From positions 301,984-365,983 of the forward strand of contig NZ_BONF01000011.1 of NCBI RefSeq assembly GCF_016862575.1: a stretch of 64,000 nt of DNA, given 5' to 3'. The notes under the pieces were generated by a model that saw only the letters and a list, made by a program, of their open reading frames with translations, was not told where the DNA came from and did not search any database. Positions within the stretch are counted from its first letter, which is position 1. Every line of letters begins with the position of its first letter. A program made the translations under genes and the position numbers. The stretch comes from Catellatospora bangladeshensis (GTDB lineage: Bacteria > Actinomycetota > Actinomycetes > Mycobacteriales > Micromonosporaceae). Below are positions 8,124-16,839 of the stretch, in pieces.

Positions 8124-9416
8124 ATGAGCCTGAGGAATACGGCGCGCCGGGGGGCGGCCGCGATGGTGCTGGCGGTGCTCATGCCGCTGGCGCTGACCGC
8201 TTGTTCGGGAGACGACGAGGGCCCGGCCTTCGTGAGCGCGACACCGTCCGCGGCCGCCGCGCCGCAGGCCGGCGCCGAGCCGCTGACGCTCGCCGTGACG
8301 CCCGCCGAGGCGGCCAAGAACCAGCCGGTCAGCACCGAGATCGGCACCAAGGTCACCGGCGGCACGGTGCAGACGGTGACGGTGACCGACAGCTCGGGCG
8401 GCAAGGTCGCCGGGGCCATGCGCGCCGACGGCTCGTCGTGGGTGCCGAGCAAGCCGCTCAAGTACGGCAAGGCGTACAAGGCGACGGTCGTGGTGGCCGA
8501 CGCGGGCGGGCAGACGGTCGAGAAGTCGACGTCGTTCACCACCATGGGCCGCCCGAGCAAGAAGACCGGCGCCGGTCTGTACCTGTTCGCCGAGCGCGAG
8601 TACGGCGTGGCCATGCCGGTGGTCATCGAGTTCACCAGCCCGGTGCCGGTGTCGGCGCGGGCCGGGGTGGAGCGGCGGCTGTTCGTGACCACCGACCCGC
8701 CGCAGCCCGGCGTGTGGAGCTGGTCCAGCTCACTGCAGGTGATGTACCGCGGCCCGGAGTTCTGGCAGACCGGCACGAAGATCACGGTGCGGGCCGCGCT
8801 GGAGGGCGTGCCGATGGGCAACGGCCGCTACGGCGACAAGGACCAGAAGGGCGTCGGCAACATCTCCACCACGAAGATCGAGATGAAGGTGGACAACGCC
8901 ACCAAGCAGATGCAGGTCTTCAAGAATGACAACCTGGTCAAGACGCTGCCGGTGAGCCTGGGCAAGAAGACCACGCCGTCCTCCTCCGGCACCCTGGTCG
9001 TCATGGACAAGCTGCGCAAGACGGTCTTCGACACCACCGACGACCCCGGCAACGTGGACCGCTACCGCGTCGACATCGAGTACGCCCAGCGCCTGACCTG
9101 GGGCGGCGAGTACATCCACGCCGCGCCGTGGTCGGTGCAGCACCAGGGCAAGCGCAACGTGTCGCACGGCTGCGTCAACGTGTCCATGGCCAACGCGCAG
9201 TACCTGTTCAACCTGACCCGCATCGGCGACCCGATCACGATCAAGGGCACCGAGCGCACGGTCAGGCCCGCCAACGGCTGGACCGCGTGGAGCGTCACCT
9301 GGGACCAGTTCCTCAAGGGCAGCGCCCTGCCGATCCCCCCTGAGCTGACCGGCCTCGGCTCGACCCCGGCTCCCTCGGCCTCGGCCACCCCGCAGCCCTC
9401 GGTCAGCCCTTCCTGA
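8124..9416 (+). CDS. Lipoprotein L,D-transpeptidase with Ig-like domains
   Basis: Makes 3-3 cross-links in peptidoglycan on the outer membrane face. The 430-residue protein has a signal peptide ending in lipobox LTAC (Cys27), two beta-rich Ig-like domains (about 50-250) and a C-terminal YkuD domain. The catalytic motif SHGCVNVS has Cys350 and His348. A second conserved His lies in GGEYIHAAPWS. This matches the actinobacterial LdtMt2 class. A Pro/Ser/Ala tail follows. It stands alone and ends at a strong hairpin shared with the convergent gene. Confidence 0.95.
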   Translation: MSLRNTARRGAAAMVLAVLMPLALTACSGDDEGPAFVSATPSAAAAPQAGAEPLTLAVTPAEAAKNQPVSTEIGTKVTGGTVQTVTVTDSSGGKVAGAMRADGSSWVPSKPLKYGKAYKATVVVADAGGQTVEKSTSFTTMGRPSKKTGAGLYLFAEREYGVAMPVVIEFTSPVPVSARAGVERRLFVTTDPPQPGVWSWSSSLQVMYRGPEFWQTGTKITVRAALEGVPMGNGRYGDKDQKGVGNISTTKIEMKVDNATKQMQVFKNDNLVKTLPVSLGKKTTPSSSGTLVVMDKLRKTVFDTTDDPGNVDRYRVDIEYAQRLTWGGEYIHAAPWSVQHQGKRNVSHGCVNVSMANAQYLFNLTRIGDPITIKGTERTVRPANGWTAWSVTWDQFLKGSALPIPPELTGLGSTPAPSASATPQPSVSPS

Positions 9417-9428
9417 CCCACCCTCTCC

Positions 9429-9471
9429 GAAGCTCCCGCCACGCTGCTGCGCGCAGCGCGGCGGGAGCTTC
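9429..9471. terminator. Hairpin terminator after the L,D-transpeptidase gene
   Basis: Arms at 9429-9447 and 9453-9471 pair over 19 bp with a single A-C mismatch and a 5-nt loop. It starts 12 nt after the stop codon. The same arm sequence (GAGCTCCCGCCACGCTG type) recurs at 16757-16794, so this hairpin belongs to a dispersed type. Confidence 0.75.
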
Positions 9472-9531
9472 GCAGTTTCAGGGAAACCGCACCTCTCAGG
9501 GCAGGGAAGCCTGCACTTTCCCCGAAACTGC
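9472..9531. repeat. Family C palindromic element, copy 1
   Basis: GCAGTTTCAGGGAAACCGC at 9472-9490 faces GCACTTTCCCCGAAACTGC at 9513-9531. Each arm is itself a near-palindrome around a G-rich centre. The element abuts the preceding hairpin between two convergent genes. Confidence 0.75.
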
Positions 9532-9560
9532 GGCGCTTCAGTCGGGGACCCCGCCCGCGG

Positions 9561-10220
9561 TCAGCGGGGCGCCGGGCCGAAGAGGTGGGGGTATGGGCCT
9601 GCGGCGACGACGGCGGTCAGGGCTGGGTCGGTGAGGAGGATCGACGGGTCGCGGGTGAGGGCGGAGGCGCCCGCGCGGGCGGCGGCGGCCTTCAGTGCCG
9701 TGCTGAAGTGCTGGGCCTCGGCGGTGGAGGGCAGCTCGCCCACCAGCAGCAGCGGTAGCAGCAGGCGCCGGGCGAGCAGCTCCTGGGGCGAGGTCAGGTG
9801 CGGTCTGCGTACGACGGAGACGTTGACGCGCACCGCGTGCTCGTTGCCGGGCGGGACGCCGGGGCGGTCGGTCTCGATCGCGGCATAGCGGTTGCCGTGC
9901 GCGACCTCGCAGGGGGCGCAGTCCAGCGGGCCCAGGCCGAGCCGGGCGCCGCATCCGGAGCAGGCCAGCCGGTCGAGGGCGGCGTCGAACACCCGCCAGT
10001 CGTGGCGGTGCGGCTCGTCGGCGACCATCCGGGCGACGTCACGCTGCTCGCCGGGCGACAGGTCGCCGAACGACGCCGTGACGTGCTCGCGCCAGCCCTC
10101 CTCGACGAGCGCGTCGACCAGGGCCGCGCAGTGCGGGCAGGCGGGCGCGCCCGCGTACGCCCAGCAGGGGCAGGCGGGGCAGGGGCGCAGCGGGTCACCG
10201 ACCGCGGGGCGTACCGTCAC
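9561..10220 (-). CDS. Zinc-ribbon protein of unknown function
   Basis: 219 residues. Four Cys clusters are visible: CPACPC at about 14-19, CPHC at about 28-31, CSGC at about 92-95 and CAPC at about 104-107. They suggest two zinc ribbons. The C-terminal half (SPQELLARRLLLPLLLVGELP and following) has no family I recognise. It is upstream of no close partner, being the last of four leftward genes (13.0-9.6 kb) whose gaps of 60-160 bp leave an operon open. Function unknown. Confidence 0.65.
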   Translation of the reverse strand: MTVRPAVGDPLRPCPACPCWAYAGAPACPHCAALVDALVEEGWREHVTASFGDLSPGEQRDVARMVADEPHRHDWRVFDAALDRLACSGCGARLGLGPLDCAPCEVAHGNRYAAIETDRPGVPPGNEHAVRVNVSVVRRPHLTSPQELLARRLLLPLLLVGELPSTAEAQHFSTALKAAAARAGASALTRDPSILLTDPALTAVVAAGPYPHLFGPAPR

Positions 10221-10313
10221 CGCTCGCTCCCCTCCTCCGGCGGCCCGGCCACCGGGTCGCCGCCCCAGGCTGCCAGCCTGCGCACGGGCGCGCGACCCGG
10301 TTTCGGCCGGCGA

Positions 10314-11249
10314 TCAGGCGCGCCGGACCGCGTGCAGGCCCTCTTCCGCGGTCAGCACCACCCGGTCCCCCAGCGGCACGCTCAACCGGACCTTGTACCA
10401 GGCGGAATACCCGATGGCGGGCTGGATGCACGGCTTCAGCCCGGTCGGCGTGGGCGGGAAGCGCAGGCTGACCACGACCGCGGTGGCCGACTCGGCGACC
10501 TCGGCCGTCCACGGCGGGGTGGACGGCTCGCCCGGACAACCCGGGCCCTTCGCCCGCATCCGCACCTGCAGCGTCACGCCGTCGGCGTCGAGCATCGCGA
10601 CCGCGGCGCGGTAGCCGTGCTGCCCCGGCCGCCAGAACGCCTCCCGGGCCGGCGCGGGCACCGGCATGGGCCCGCGCACCTGCGGTGACGTGAACAGCCA
10701 CGCGGGCAGGGTCAGGTCGCCGCGGTCGGTGTGGAACGAGGCCGTGCCCAGTACCACATTGGTGATCCGCAGCGGCGACACCGGACCGGCGAAGTAGTCG
10801 GCGGGCGGCAGGCCGCCCTGCATCAGCGCGTCCAGCGCCTGCCGGGCGCTGATGGCGGGCAGCTCGGCGCTGCCGCCGCCGGGAAGTTCGATGCGCACCC
10901 TCCGTGGGCCGTCGCCGGGCAGCGTGGTCTCCAGCCGGGCCACGCCCGGCGCCACACCGCCGCCGGTGTACCCGTCGGCCCTGACATCCTCGCCGAGCAG
11001 CACCAGCGGCCGCCGTGACCCTGAGACCGGGAAGGCCGTCCACTGGTCGAGCAGCTTGGCGGCGGCTCCGCTGGGCGGGGATACCGCTCCGCCGGGCGGG
11101 GGCAGCGCCCCACCGGGCGTCACCGGCGCGGCCTGCGGCGCTCCGGCCTGGCCGGGCGGGCTGCCGGGCTGCCCGGTCGCGGTGCAGGCGGCCAGCAGCA
11201 GTGCGGCGGCCAGGGCAGGGATTCCTGTTCGGACGATCAGCGATTGCAT
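10314..11249 (-). CDS. Lipoprotein of unknown function
   Basis: 311 residues from ATG 11249, preceded by GGGGGAG. The N-terminus is a lipoprotein signal: MQSLIVRTGIPALAAALLLA then lipobox LLAAC. A Pro/Gly/Ala-rich linker (about 25-65) leads to a beta-rich extracellular part with WTAFPVSGSRRPLVLLGEDV and later RRVRIELPGGGSAELPA. Four late Cys or Pro-Cys motifs suggest a disulphide. I recognise no domain. The preceding leftward gene encodes a YqeB-like membrane protein 61 bp upstream. Confidence 0.75.
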   Translation of the reverse strand: MQSLIVRTGIPALAAALLLAACTATGQPGSPPGQAGAPQAAPVTPGGALPPPGGAVSPPSGAAAKLLDQWTAFPVSGSRRPLVLLGEDVRADGYTGGGVAPGVARLETTLPGDGPRRVRIELPGGGSAELPAISARQALDALMQGGLPPADYFAGPVSPLRITNVVLGTASFHTDRGDLTLPAWLFTSPQVRGPMPVPAPAREAFWRPGQHGYRAAVAMLDADGVTLQVRMRAKGPGCPGEPSTPPWTAEVAESATAVVVSLRFPPTPTGLKPCIQPAIGYSAWYKVRLSVPLGDRVVLTAEEGLHAVRRA

Positions 11250-11310
11250 GGCACTCCCCCGTGGAGACGGTCGACGCCGTTCCGACGTGATGGCCGCCGC
11301 TCCGGTTCCG

Positions 11311-12006
11311 TCAGGACGGGGACGCCGGGCGCCAGTACTGCCGCTTCTTCTCCACCCGCACCACCACGCCGAGCCGGTGCAGCTCGGCGAGCAGCAGCGC
11401 GGACTCCGCCGCGTCGCTCTTCTGCAGCGCCTTGGCCCGCGCCGCGAGCAGCGCGTTCGCGCCCTCGGGCAGGCCCGCCAGGTCCGGCACCCACAGCCGG
11501 AAGCGGTCGGCGTACGGGTCGCCGTCCTCCCGCCACGGAAAGCCGTGCGCGGTGAACGCGGCGCGCAGGTCGGTCCGGCGCAGGTCGGACACCTCGCGGG
11601 CGTGCTCGGCGCCGTCGGCGCCCTGCAGCACCAGCGCCTTGCCGTCGGTGAACACGGCGGCCACGTCACGGCGGGCGACGGTGCGCGCCGCCGCGTCGGG
11701 CCGCTCCAGCAGGGCGGCGTCGTGGCGTACGGTCACCGTCAGCCGCTCGCCGATCGCGGTCAGCACCAGCAGCACCCCGCCGACCAGCCCGAGCGCGACC
11801 GCCCCACCGGTCGCCCATGGCTCCGGAATCTTCGCGATCAGCTTGAACGGCCCCTGGAACGGCGCCCAGTCCAGCCCCGCGACCCAGTCGGCCATCGCGA
11901 TCAGCCCCCACCCGACCGCCGCCCCCAGCACCGGGAACCCCAGCGCGATCAGCGCCCGCTCCCCCGCCGGCACCCGCACCACGGTCGCCCCGCCCAGCTC
12001 CGCCAC
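11311..12006 (-). CDS. YqeB-like membrane protein
   Basis: 231 residues starting from GTG 12006 behind GGGAGGGG. Two membrane helices (ALIALGFPVLGAAVGWGLIA and GGAVALGLVGGVLLVLTAIG) flank the conserved DWAPFQGPFKLIAKIPEP segment seen in actinobacterial proteins annotated YqeB. A cytoplasmic beta domain follows (TVTVRHDAALLERP, DVAAVFTDGKALVLQG) and ends in LAELHRLGVVVRVEKKRQYW. The role of this family is not established. The open frame upstream of 12006 is not supported by a ribosome site. Confidence 0.78.
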   Translation of the reverse strand: MAELGGATVVRVPAGERALIALGFPVLGAAVGWGLIAMADWVAGLDWAPFQGPFKLIAKIPEPWATGGAVALGLVGGVLLVLTAIGERLTVTVRHDAALLERPDAAARTVARRDVAAVFTDGKALVLQGADGAEHAREVSDLRRTDLRAAFTAHGFPWREDGDPYADRFRLWVPDLAGLPEGANALLAARAKALQKSDAAESALLLAELHRLGVVVRVEKKRQYWRPASPS

Positions 12007-12081
12007 GTCCCCTCCCGGCTCGCACCCGTCGCCGCCGAGCCTGACACAGCCCGGCGGCCGCGCGCTGCCTACCAAAGTCGA

Positions 12082-12150
12082 CGATCTTGCGGGAACTGTT
12101 AGGGATATGACCGGATTGCGCGTGTCGTACCCACACCTCACGCAAGATCG
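12082..12150. repeat. Inverted repeat with 10-bp arms, intergenic
   Basis: CGATCTTGCG at 12082-12091 and CGCAAGATCG at 12141-12150 are perfect complements 49 nt apart. The GATCTTG/CAAGATC theme also occurs in family D elements, but the loops differ, so I keep it separate. It lies between the SPFH gene end and the YqeB-like gene start. Confidence 0.55.
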
Positions 12151-12164
12151 GCGCTGGAGGAGGG

Positions 12165-13013
12165 TCAGCGGTCGGGGGTGGTGTGCTTGTCGAAGCCGAT
12201 GTAGAGGCGGGCTTCGGCGTTGGTGCCGAGAGCGGACATGGTGTCGAGTTCGCGGAGGCGGAGGAGGGCAGGGTGCTCGGCGTAGAGGGCGGCGGCCTCG
12301 GCGAGGCGGTGCAGGGCCGCGACCTCGGCGTCGGTGCGGATGCGGTGCGCCGCAGCGGCCGCCTCGGCGGACAGGCGGACCGACTCGCGCTGCGCGGCTG
12401 CGGCGACCTGGTCGGCCTCGGCGCGGGCGCGGGCCTCCAGCACGTCCTTCTCCGCCTTGGTACGCGCGTCGACGAGCTGCGCCTCGGCGAGCCGCTGCGC
12501 GGTGAGCACCCGGTTCATGACCTCCTGGAGGTTGCCGGGGAAGACGAGGTCCTTCACGTCGGCCCGGAGGATCTCCACGCCGTAGCCGGCCGCGGCGCCC
12601 TGCACGTCGCGCAGGATGTCCTCGGAGAGCCGGTTGCGGTTGGTGAGGATCTCCTCCAGCGTCATGGACGCCAGGGAGCGGCGCGCGGCCAGCTGCACGT
12701 CGCTGTAGACGCGGTCGGTGTAGCTGTCCACCCGCTCGATCGCGGCGACCGGGTCGACCACCTTGAAGTGGGTAAGGATGCTGACCCGCAGCGCGACCTT
12801 GTCCGCGGTGAGGATCTCCTGGCCCTTGAGGGTCAGCTCGCGCTCACGCATGTCGACCAGGGTCACCTCGACCACCGGGCCGCTGCGGCCCCAGCCGCGC
12901 CGCGCCGCGGGCAGCTCGTAGCGGCCGGCCTCCAGCACGGCGGTGAGGCGGCCGTCCTCGTAGCGCAGGCCGCGGTGGGTGTTCTTGATGACGATCTCGC
13001 GAGTGTTGCCCAT
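12165..13013 (-). CDS. SPFH/band 7 (slipin-like) protein
   Basis: 282 residues from ATG 13013, with GAGGAA upstream. Band 7 core: VEVTLVDMRERELTLKGQEILTADKV-type segment (about 48-75), ALRVSILTHFKVVDP, then RSLASMTLEEILTNRNRLSEDI and YGVEILRADVKDLVFP, all slipin/prohibitin signatures. An Ala/Glu/Arg-rich coiled coil (about 185-255) would drive oligomerisation. Slipins usually have an N-terminal membrane hairpin; none is obvious here, so membrane contact may be peripheral. It probably scaffolds membrane microdomains. Confidence 0.88.
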   Translation of the reverse strand: MGNTREIVIKNTHRGLRYEDGRLTAVLEAGRYELPAARRGWGRSGPVVEVTLVDMRERELTLKGQEILTADKVALRVSILTHFKVVDPVAAIERVDSYTDRVYSDVQLAARRSLASMTLEEILTNRNRLSEDILRDVQGAAAGYGVEILRADVKDLVFPGNLQEVMNRVLTAQRLAEAQLVDARTKAEKDVLEARARAEADQVAAAAQRESVRLSAEAAAAAHRIRTDAEVAALHRLAEAAALYAEHPALLRLRELDTMSALGTNAEARLYIGFDKHTTPDR

Positions 13014-13251
13014 GGCTGATTCCTCGTGCGAAGGGATGGAAAGGGCGCCCCGGAGCGGGTCCGATGGCTAGGACGGGATGTCAGGCGAAAGAGGCCTGTC
13101 AGCACGGGATGACGGATCCCTGTGCACTTTGTCTGGCAGACACCCGCTATGAGCCCGCCGGGGCGTGCTCACTCCATCACGGACGCCGTGGGCGGGCAAC
13201 GGAATATCGATCCCGGTGGCGCAACCTGCGGCTCGCCCTGATGCTGGAGGG

Positions 13252-14508
13252 GTGTACGACATCGCCATCGTCGGCGCGGGGCCGGCCGGATCGGCGGCGG
13301 CGCTGGCCGCGGCCCGGCTCGGCGCCCGGGTGCTGCTGCTGGACCGGGCCGCGTTCCCGCGCGACAAGGCCTGCGGCGACGGCATCGCCCCGCAGGCGCT
13401 CGCGGTCGCGGCCCGGCTCGGGGTGACCGGGCTGGCCGACGGGTTCGCGCCGGTCGGCTCGCTGGCGCTGGCCGGTCCGGGCGGCGCGGCGGTGGCGCGG
13501 GAGCTGCCGGAGCCCGCGTACGTGATCCCGCGCGAGGTCTTCGACGCCCGGCTGGTGGACGCCGCCGTGGCGGCGGGGGCCGAGCTGCACCGGCATACGG
13601 TGCGCGAGCTGGTGCTCCGCCCCGACGGCGTGGTGCTCGGGGACGGCCTGGCGGCGCGGGTGGTGGTCGGCGCTGACGGTGCGAATTCGACGGTGCGCAG
13701 GCTGCTCGGGGTGCCCCGCAACCCGGCCGGGGCGCTCGCCGTCGCGGTCCGGGCCTACGCGCCGATGCCCACCGGAACCGGGGCACCTCCCGACAGGACC
13801 TCCACCGAAGCCGGAGCACCTCCCGACAGGACCTCCACCGTGGCCGAGGCGCACCCGCTACAGGCGTCCGTGAGCGGGACGGCCCACCCGGCGGTGGGGC
13901 CGGGTGGCGACGACGGGCAGCGGATCGTCATGGCGGGCGGGAGCAGCCCGGCCTACGCCTGGTCCTTCCCCATCGGCGACGGGCGGCGCAACGTCGGCTA
14001 CGGCGAGCTGACCGCTACCGGGCAGGTGAGCCGCGCCCGGCTGCTGGAGCGGATGCACGAGCTGCTCGGCGACACCGATCCGGCGGCGCTGTCGCAGGCA
14101 CGGGCGCACCACCTGCCGCTGTCCACTCGGCGGCCCGCGCCGGGGCACGGGCGGGTGCTGCTGGCCGGGGACGCGCTGTCGCTGATCAACCCGTTCACCG
14201 GCGAGGGCATCTTCTACGCCCTGGTCTCCGGCGAGCTGGCCGGGCGCGCGGCGGTGACGCCCGGCGGGGCTGCGGCCGGTGCGGCGTACTCCCAGGCGCT
14301 GCGGCGGCGGCTGGGGCGGCACCTGCGGCACACCGCCGCCGTGGCCTGGCTGACCGCGCGGCCGTGGCTGGTGGACGCGGGCATCCGGGCGGCGGCCCGC
14401 GACCGGCGGGTCTTCGACGGCCTGGTCGCCCTCGGCCTGGGCGACGGGCTGCTGACCCCGCGCCTGCTCGGGGCCGTCGCACGGGCCGCCGCGCACCGGA
14501 CCCGGTGA
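13252..14508 (+). CDS. Geranylgeranyl-reductase-family FAD-dependent oxidoreductase
   Basis: Reduces isoprenoid double bonds in related proteins such as MenJ, which acts on menaquinone. The FAD Rossmann motif VGAGPAGSAAALAAA opens the protein, followed by DRAAFPRDKACGDGIAPQAL and VGADGANSTVRRLLG. LLAGDALSLINPFTGEGI is the second FAD-binding signature. Between about 175 and 215 an unconserved loop holds two copies of an 11-residue repeat (GAPPDRTST core). The start is uncertain: GTG 13252 gives the expected N-terminus but GGAGG lies only 1 nt away; GTG 13165 or 13216 are alternatives. No menaquinone genes are adjacent. Confidence 0.85.
   Translation: MYDIAIVGAGPAGSAAALAAARLGARVLLLDRAAFPRDKACGDGIAPQALAVAARLGVTGLADGFAPVGSLALAGPGGAAVARELPEPAYVIPREVFDARLVDAAVAAGAELHRHTVRELVLRPDGVVLGDGLAARVVVGADGANSTVRRLLGVPRNPAGALAVAVRAYAPMPTGTGAPPDRTSTEAGAPPDRTSTVAEAHPLQASVSGTAHPAVGPGGDDGQRIVMAGGSSPAYAWSFPIGDGRRNVGYGELTATGQVSRARLLERMHELLGDTDPAALSQARAHHLPLSTRRPAPGHGRVLLAGDALSLINPFTGEGIFYALVSGELAGRAAVTPGGAAAGAAYSQALRRRLGRHLRHTAAVAWLTARPWLVDAGIRAAARDRRVFDGLVALGLGDGLLTPRLLGAVARAAAHRTR
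13778..13840 (+). repeat. In-frame 33-bp tandem repeat inside the flavoprotein gene
   Basis: Two units of 33 bp begin at 13778 and 13811; over their first 30 bp they differ at one base (GGGCACC versus GAGCACC). Each encodes GAPPDRTST plus two residues, in a loop between conserved motifs. It looks like a recent slippage duplication. Confidence 0.85.
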
Positions 14509-14540
14509 TCCGCTGCCGCACCGGCTCAGCGGGAAGCATT

Positions 14541-14603
14541 GATCGCGATCTCGTGTCATGATCTACGGCCGAAGCGCAGATCATGACACGAGATCGCGAT
14601 CAT
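14541..14603. repeat. Family B palindromic element, copy 1 (perfect 25-bp arms)
   Basis: Arms at 14541-14565 and 14579-14603 are perfect complements over 25 bp, with a 13-nt loop. The arm begins with the smaller palindrome GATCGCGATC and contains CTCGTGTC, the family B hallmark. It lies 32 bp after the flavoprotein stop. The rest of the 298-bp gap to 14807 holds no gene I can support. Confidence 0.85.
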
Positions 14604-14806
14604 GCGCTCCGGCCCGCCCCGCCGCGCCACCTGCACCCCCACCCGTAACCGCGCCCGCACCATGGCCCGCGCCGTGCCGGTGGGGCGGCGGACGAGCGGT
14701 CGTGCCGGATCGGGTGCTTCATCGAAACGTTGCAATCGCGGTCGTCACGTTATGGCGTCGCACGACTACATTGGACCGGCGCCGCCCACCAGGAACGAGG
14801 CCGCCG

Positions 14807-15745
14807 ATGACTGACACCCCTGCTCGGCCGCGGCTGCGGCCGCTGCTGACCGCCGTTGCGGTGACGCTGACGATGACGTTGGCGGCCGCCGCGGCCTGCG
14901 GGCCGGACAAGGACCCGGCGCCGCGGACCGTGGACGAGGTGCTCAAGCAGACCTCCGTGTACGGCAAGCCGAAGATCAGGATCGGGGTGGCCGAGGACCA
15001 GCCGCTCATGGGCAAGCTGGTGGACGGCCGGTTCGAGGGCTTCGACATCGAGATCGCGCGTTACCTGGCCGAGTCGCTGGGCTTCAACGGGGACAGCCGC
15101 ATCGACTTCGTGCCGCTGCAGACCGAGGACCGCGAGAACGCCCTGCTCTCCGGCCGGGTCAACCTGGTCGTGGCGAGCTACTCGATGACGCCCGAGCGGG
15201 AGAAGGAGATCGACTTCGTCGGGCCGTACTTCGTGACCAAGCAGGAGCTGCTGATCCGGGTCGCCGACCGGGCCGTCGTGCGCAACCTCAGCGACCTGGC
15301 CCAGCCCGGCCGCGAGACGTGCGTGGTGGGCGGCTCGACCGGCGAGCGCGAGTTCACCGGCCGCGGCCTGAAGGTGTATCCGGCCGCGACGAACCGCGAG
15401 TGCCTGGAGCGGCTGCTGGCCGGCAAGTCGAACGCGTTCTCCACCGACGAGACCATCCTCGCCGGCTACCTGTCCGAGCACCCGAAGGACCTGCACGTCG
15501 TCGACGTGCCGATCGGCGCCAACGAGCGGCTCGGCGTCGGTGTGTCCAAGCAGGACCCGGCGCTGCGCGACCTCGTCGCGTTCTTCCTGCGCAAGAGCTT
15601 CGACACCGGCCAGAAGACCGACACCAGCCCGTGGCTGGCGGCGTACCGGCGCACGCTCGGGCCGTGGCTGGGCGAGGACGTCATGCAGCCGCCGATCGAC
15701 GCGCCGGACCTGGTGGACTACGACGAGAAGGCGCCGAAGGGATGA
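14807..15745 (+). CDS. Amino-acid-type solute-binding lipoprotein (SBP family 3)
   Basis: 312 residues from ATG 14807. The signal peptide ends at AAAAACG, a weak lipobox with Cys near residue 30. The family 3 binding fold follows: KIRIGVAEDQPLMG, FEGFDIEIARYLAESLGF, ENALLSGRVNLVVASYSMTP and EKEIDFVGPYFVTKQELLI, closely like actinobacterial glutamate-binding GluB. The late part holds NAFSTDETILAGYL. No ATPase or permease of the ABC type follows; instead its TGA overlaps the ATG of a membrane protein gene, so it may serve as a sensor domain or an orphan binding protein. Confidence 0.88.
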   Translation: MTDTPARPRLRPLLTAVAVTLTMTLAAAAACGPDKDPAPRTVDEVLKQTSVYGKPKIRIGVAEDQPLMGKLVDGRFEGFDIEIARYLAESLGFNGDSRIDFVPLQTEDRENALLSGRVNLVVASYSMTPEREKEIDFVGPYFVTKQELLIRVADRAVVRNLSDLAQPGRETCVVGGSTGEREFTGRGLKVYPAATNRECLERLLAGKSNAFSTDETILAGYLSEHPKDLHVVDVPIGANERLGVGVSKQDPALRDLVAFFLRKSFDTGQKTDTSPWLAAYRRTLGPWLGEDVMQPPIDAPDLVDYDEKAPKG

Positions 15746-16737
15746 CCGCCGCGCCGCCGCCCGGCCCGGCGCGCAAACGCAGCCCTTGGCGGGCCGGCCA
15801 GGGCTTCTGGACCGTGGCCGTCGGTGTGCCGGCGATCTTCTCGGTGATGCGGCTGTGGATCGAGGCGGGCGGCGAGCTGCAGACCACGCTGCTGCTGGTG
15901 GCCAACGTCGGCCCGGTCAACCTGCTGGCGGCGCTGTTCACCACCGCCACCCGGCTGGTCACCATGGGCCTGGTCACCGTGTTCGCGCTGGGCGCGGTGC
16001 TGTCGGTGAGCACGGCCGGCACGCCGCGCCGCCCGCCGCTGTTCGCGCGCTGGTTCACCCTGGCGCCGTTCTGGTTCCTCGCCTCGGTGTTCGGCATCGC
16101 GCTGGCCACCTGGCAGATCATCTACCTGCCGATGCTGGCCGTCGCCGCGGTCGCGGTGTTCCAGCGGGAGCTGGCCGCCCTGGACTGGTCGCTGCCCCGC
16201 CGGGCGGCGACGGTCGCGGTGCTGCTGGTGGGGTACGGCTGGCTGGTCGCGCCGACGGTGGCCGAGGCCTGGCGCACCGGTGAGCTGTTCGCGCTCGGGA
16301 TGCTGGTGGTGCCTCCGGTGCTGGCGCTCGGTGTGACCGGGCCGCTGCCCGGCCCGCTGGTGCGGCCGCTGGCCGCGCTGGCCCAGCCCGGCATCGCGAT
16401 CGTGCTGGTCGCGGCGGCGGTGCCGGTGGTGATGACGCCGGTGCTGCCGATGACGGTCACCACGGTCAGCACCGCCTCGGGCGTGCCGGAGGAGGTGCGC
16501 GGTCACGTGATCAGCACCGACGACGTGAGCACGGTGATCCTTCAGGAGCGCGGCGGCGTCCGGTACGTCGACAACGACGACATCGCCGCGCGCGTCCTCT
16601 GCCCCACCGACGAGGAGCTGGTCCGCTACCGCCTGCGCGTGCGCGACGTGCACGTGGAGGACTCGCTGCTCGGCGCGCTGGGCCGCCGGGTGCGCCCGTT
16701 CACGCCGATCAGCGCCGCCTGCCGGATACCCGCCTGA
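15742..16737 (+). CDS. Polytopic membrane protein coupled to the binding lipoprotein
   Basis: 331 residues, starting four bases before the end of the upstream gene (ATGA overlap). Six to seven hydrophobic segments run from FWTVAVGVPAIFSVMRLWI to GIAIVLVAAAVPVVMTPVLP. The last 85 residues are soluble and beta-rich (HVISTDDVSTVILQERGGVRYVDN), probably outside or at the membrane face. It lacks the EAA loop of ABC permeases. The tight overlap says the two products work together; function unknown. Confidence 0.75.
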   Translation: MTAAPPPGPARKRSPWRAGQGFWTVAVGVPAIFSVMRLWIEAGGELQTTLLLVANVGPVNLLAALFTTATRLVTMGLVTVFALGAVLSVSTAGTPRRPPLFARWFTLAPFWFLASVFGIALATWQIIYLPMLAVAAVAVFQRELAALDWSLPRRAATVAVLLVGYGWLVAPTVAEAWRTGELFALGMLVVPPVLALGVTGPLPGPLVRPLAALAQPGIAIVLVAAAVPVVMTPVLPMTVTTVSTASGVPEEVRGHVISTDDVSTVILQERGGVRYVDNDDIAARVLCPTDEELVRYRLRVRDVHVEDSLLGALGRRVRPFTPISAACRIPA

Positions 16738-16756
16738 CGCCGCTTCTCCGTAACGG

Positions 16757-16794
16757 AGCTCCCGCCACGCTGCTGGAACAGCGTGGCGGGAGCT
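16757..16794. terminator. Bidirectional hairpin terminator
   Basis: AGCTCCCGCCACGCTG (16757-16772) and CAGCGTGGCGGGAGCT (16779-16794) form a perfect 16-bp stem with a 6-nt loop, between convergent genes. The stem nearly repeats that at 9429-9471. Confidence 0.8.
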
Positions 16795-16839
16795 TCGCTC
16801 ACGAATGCGGGGTGCGCGTGATCGGATGCGGGACCGGCG

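Noticed and set aside
13778..13840. CRISPR-like direct repeats
   Set aside because: Only two abutting units without spacers, in frame inside a gene.
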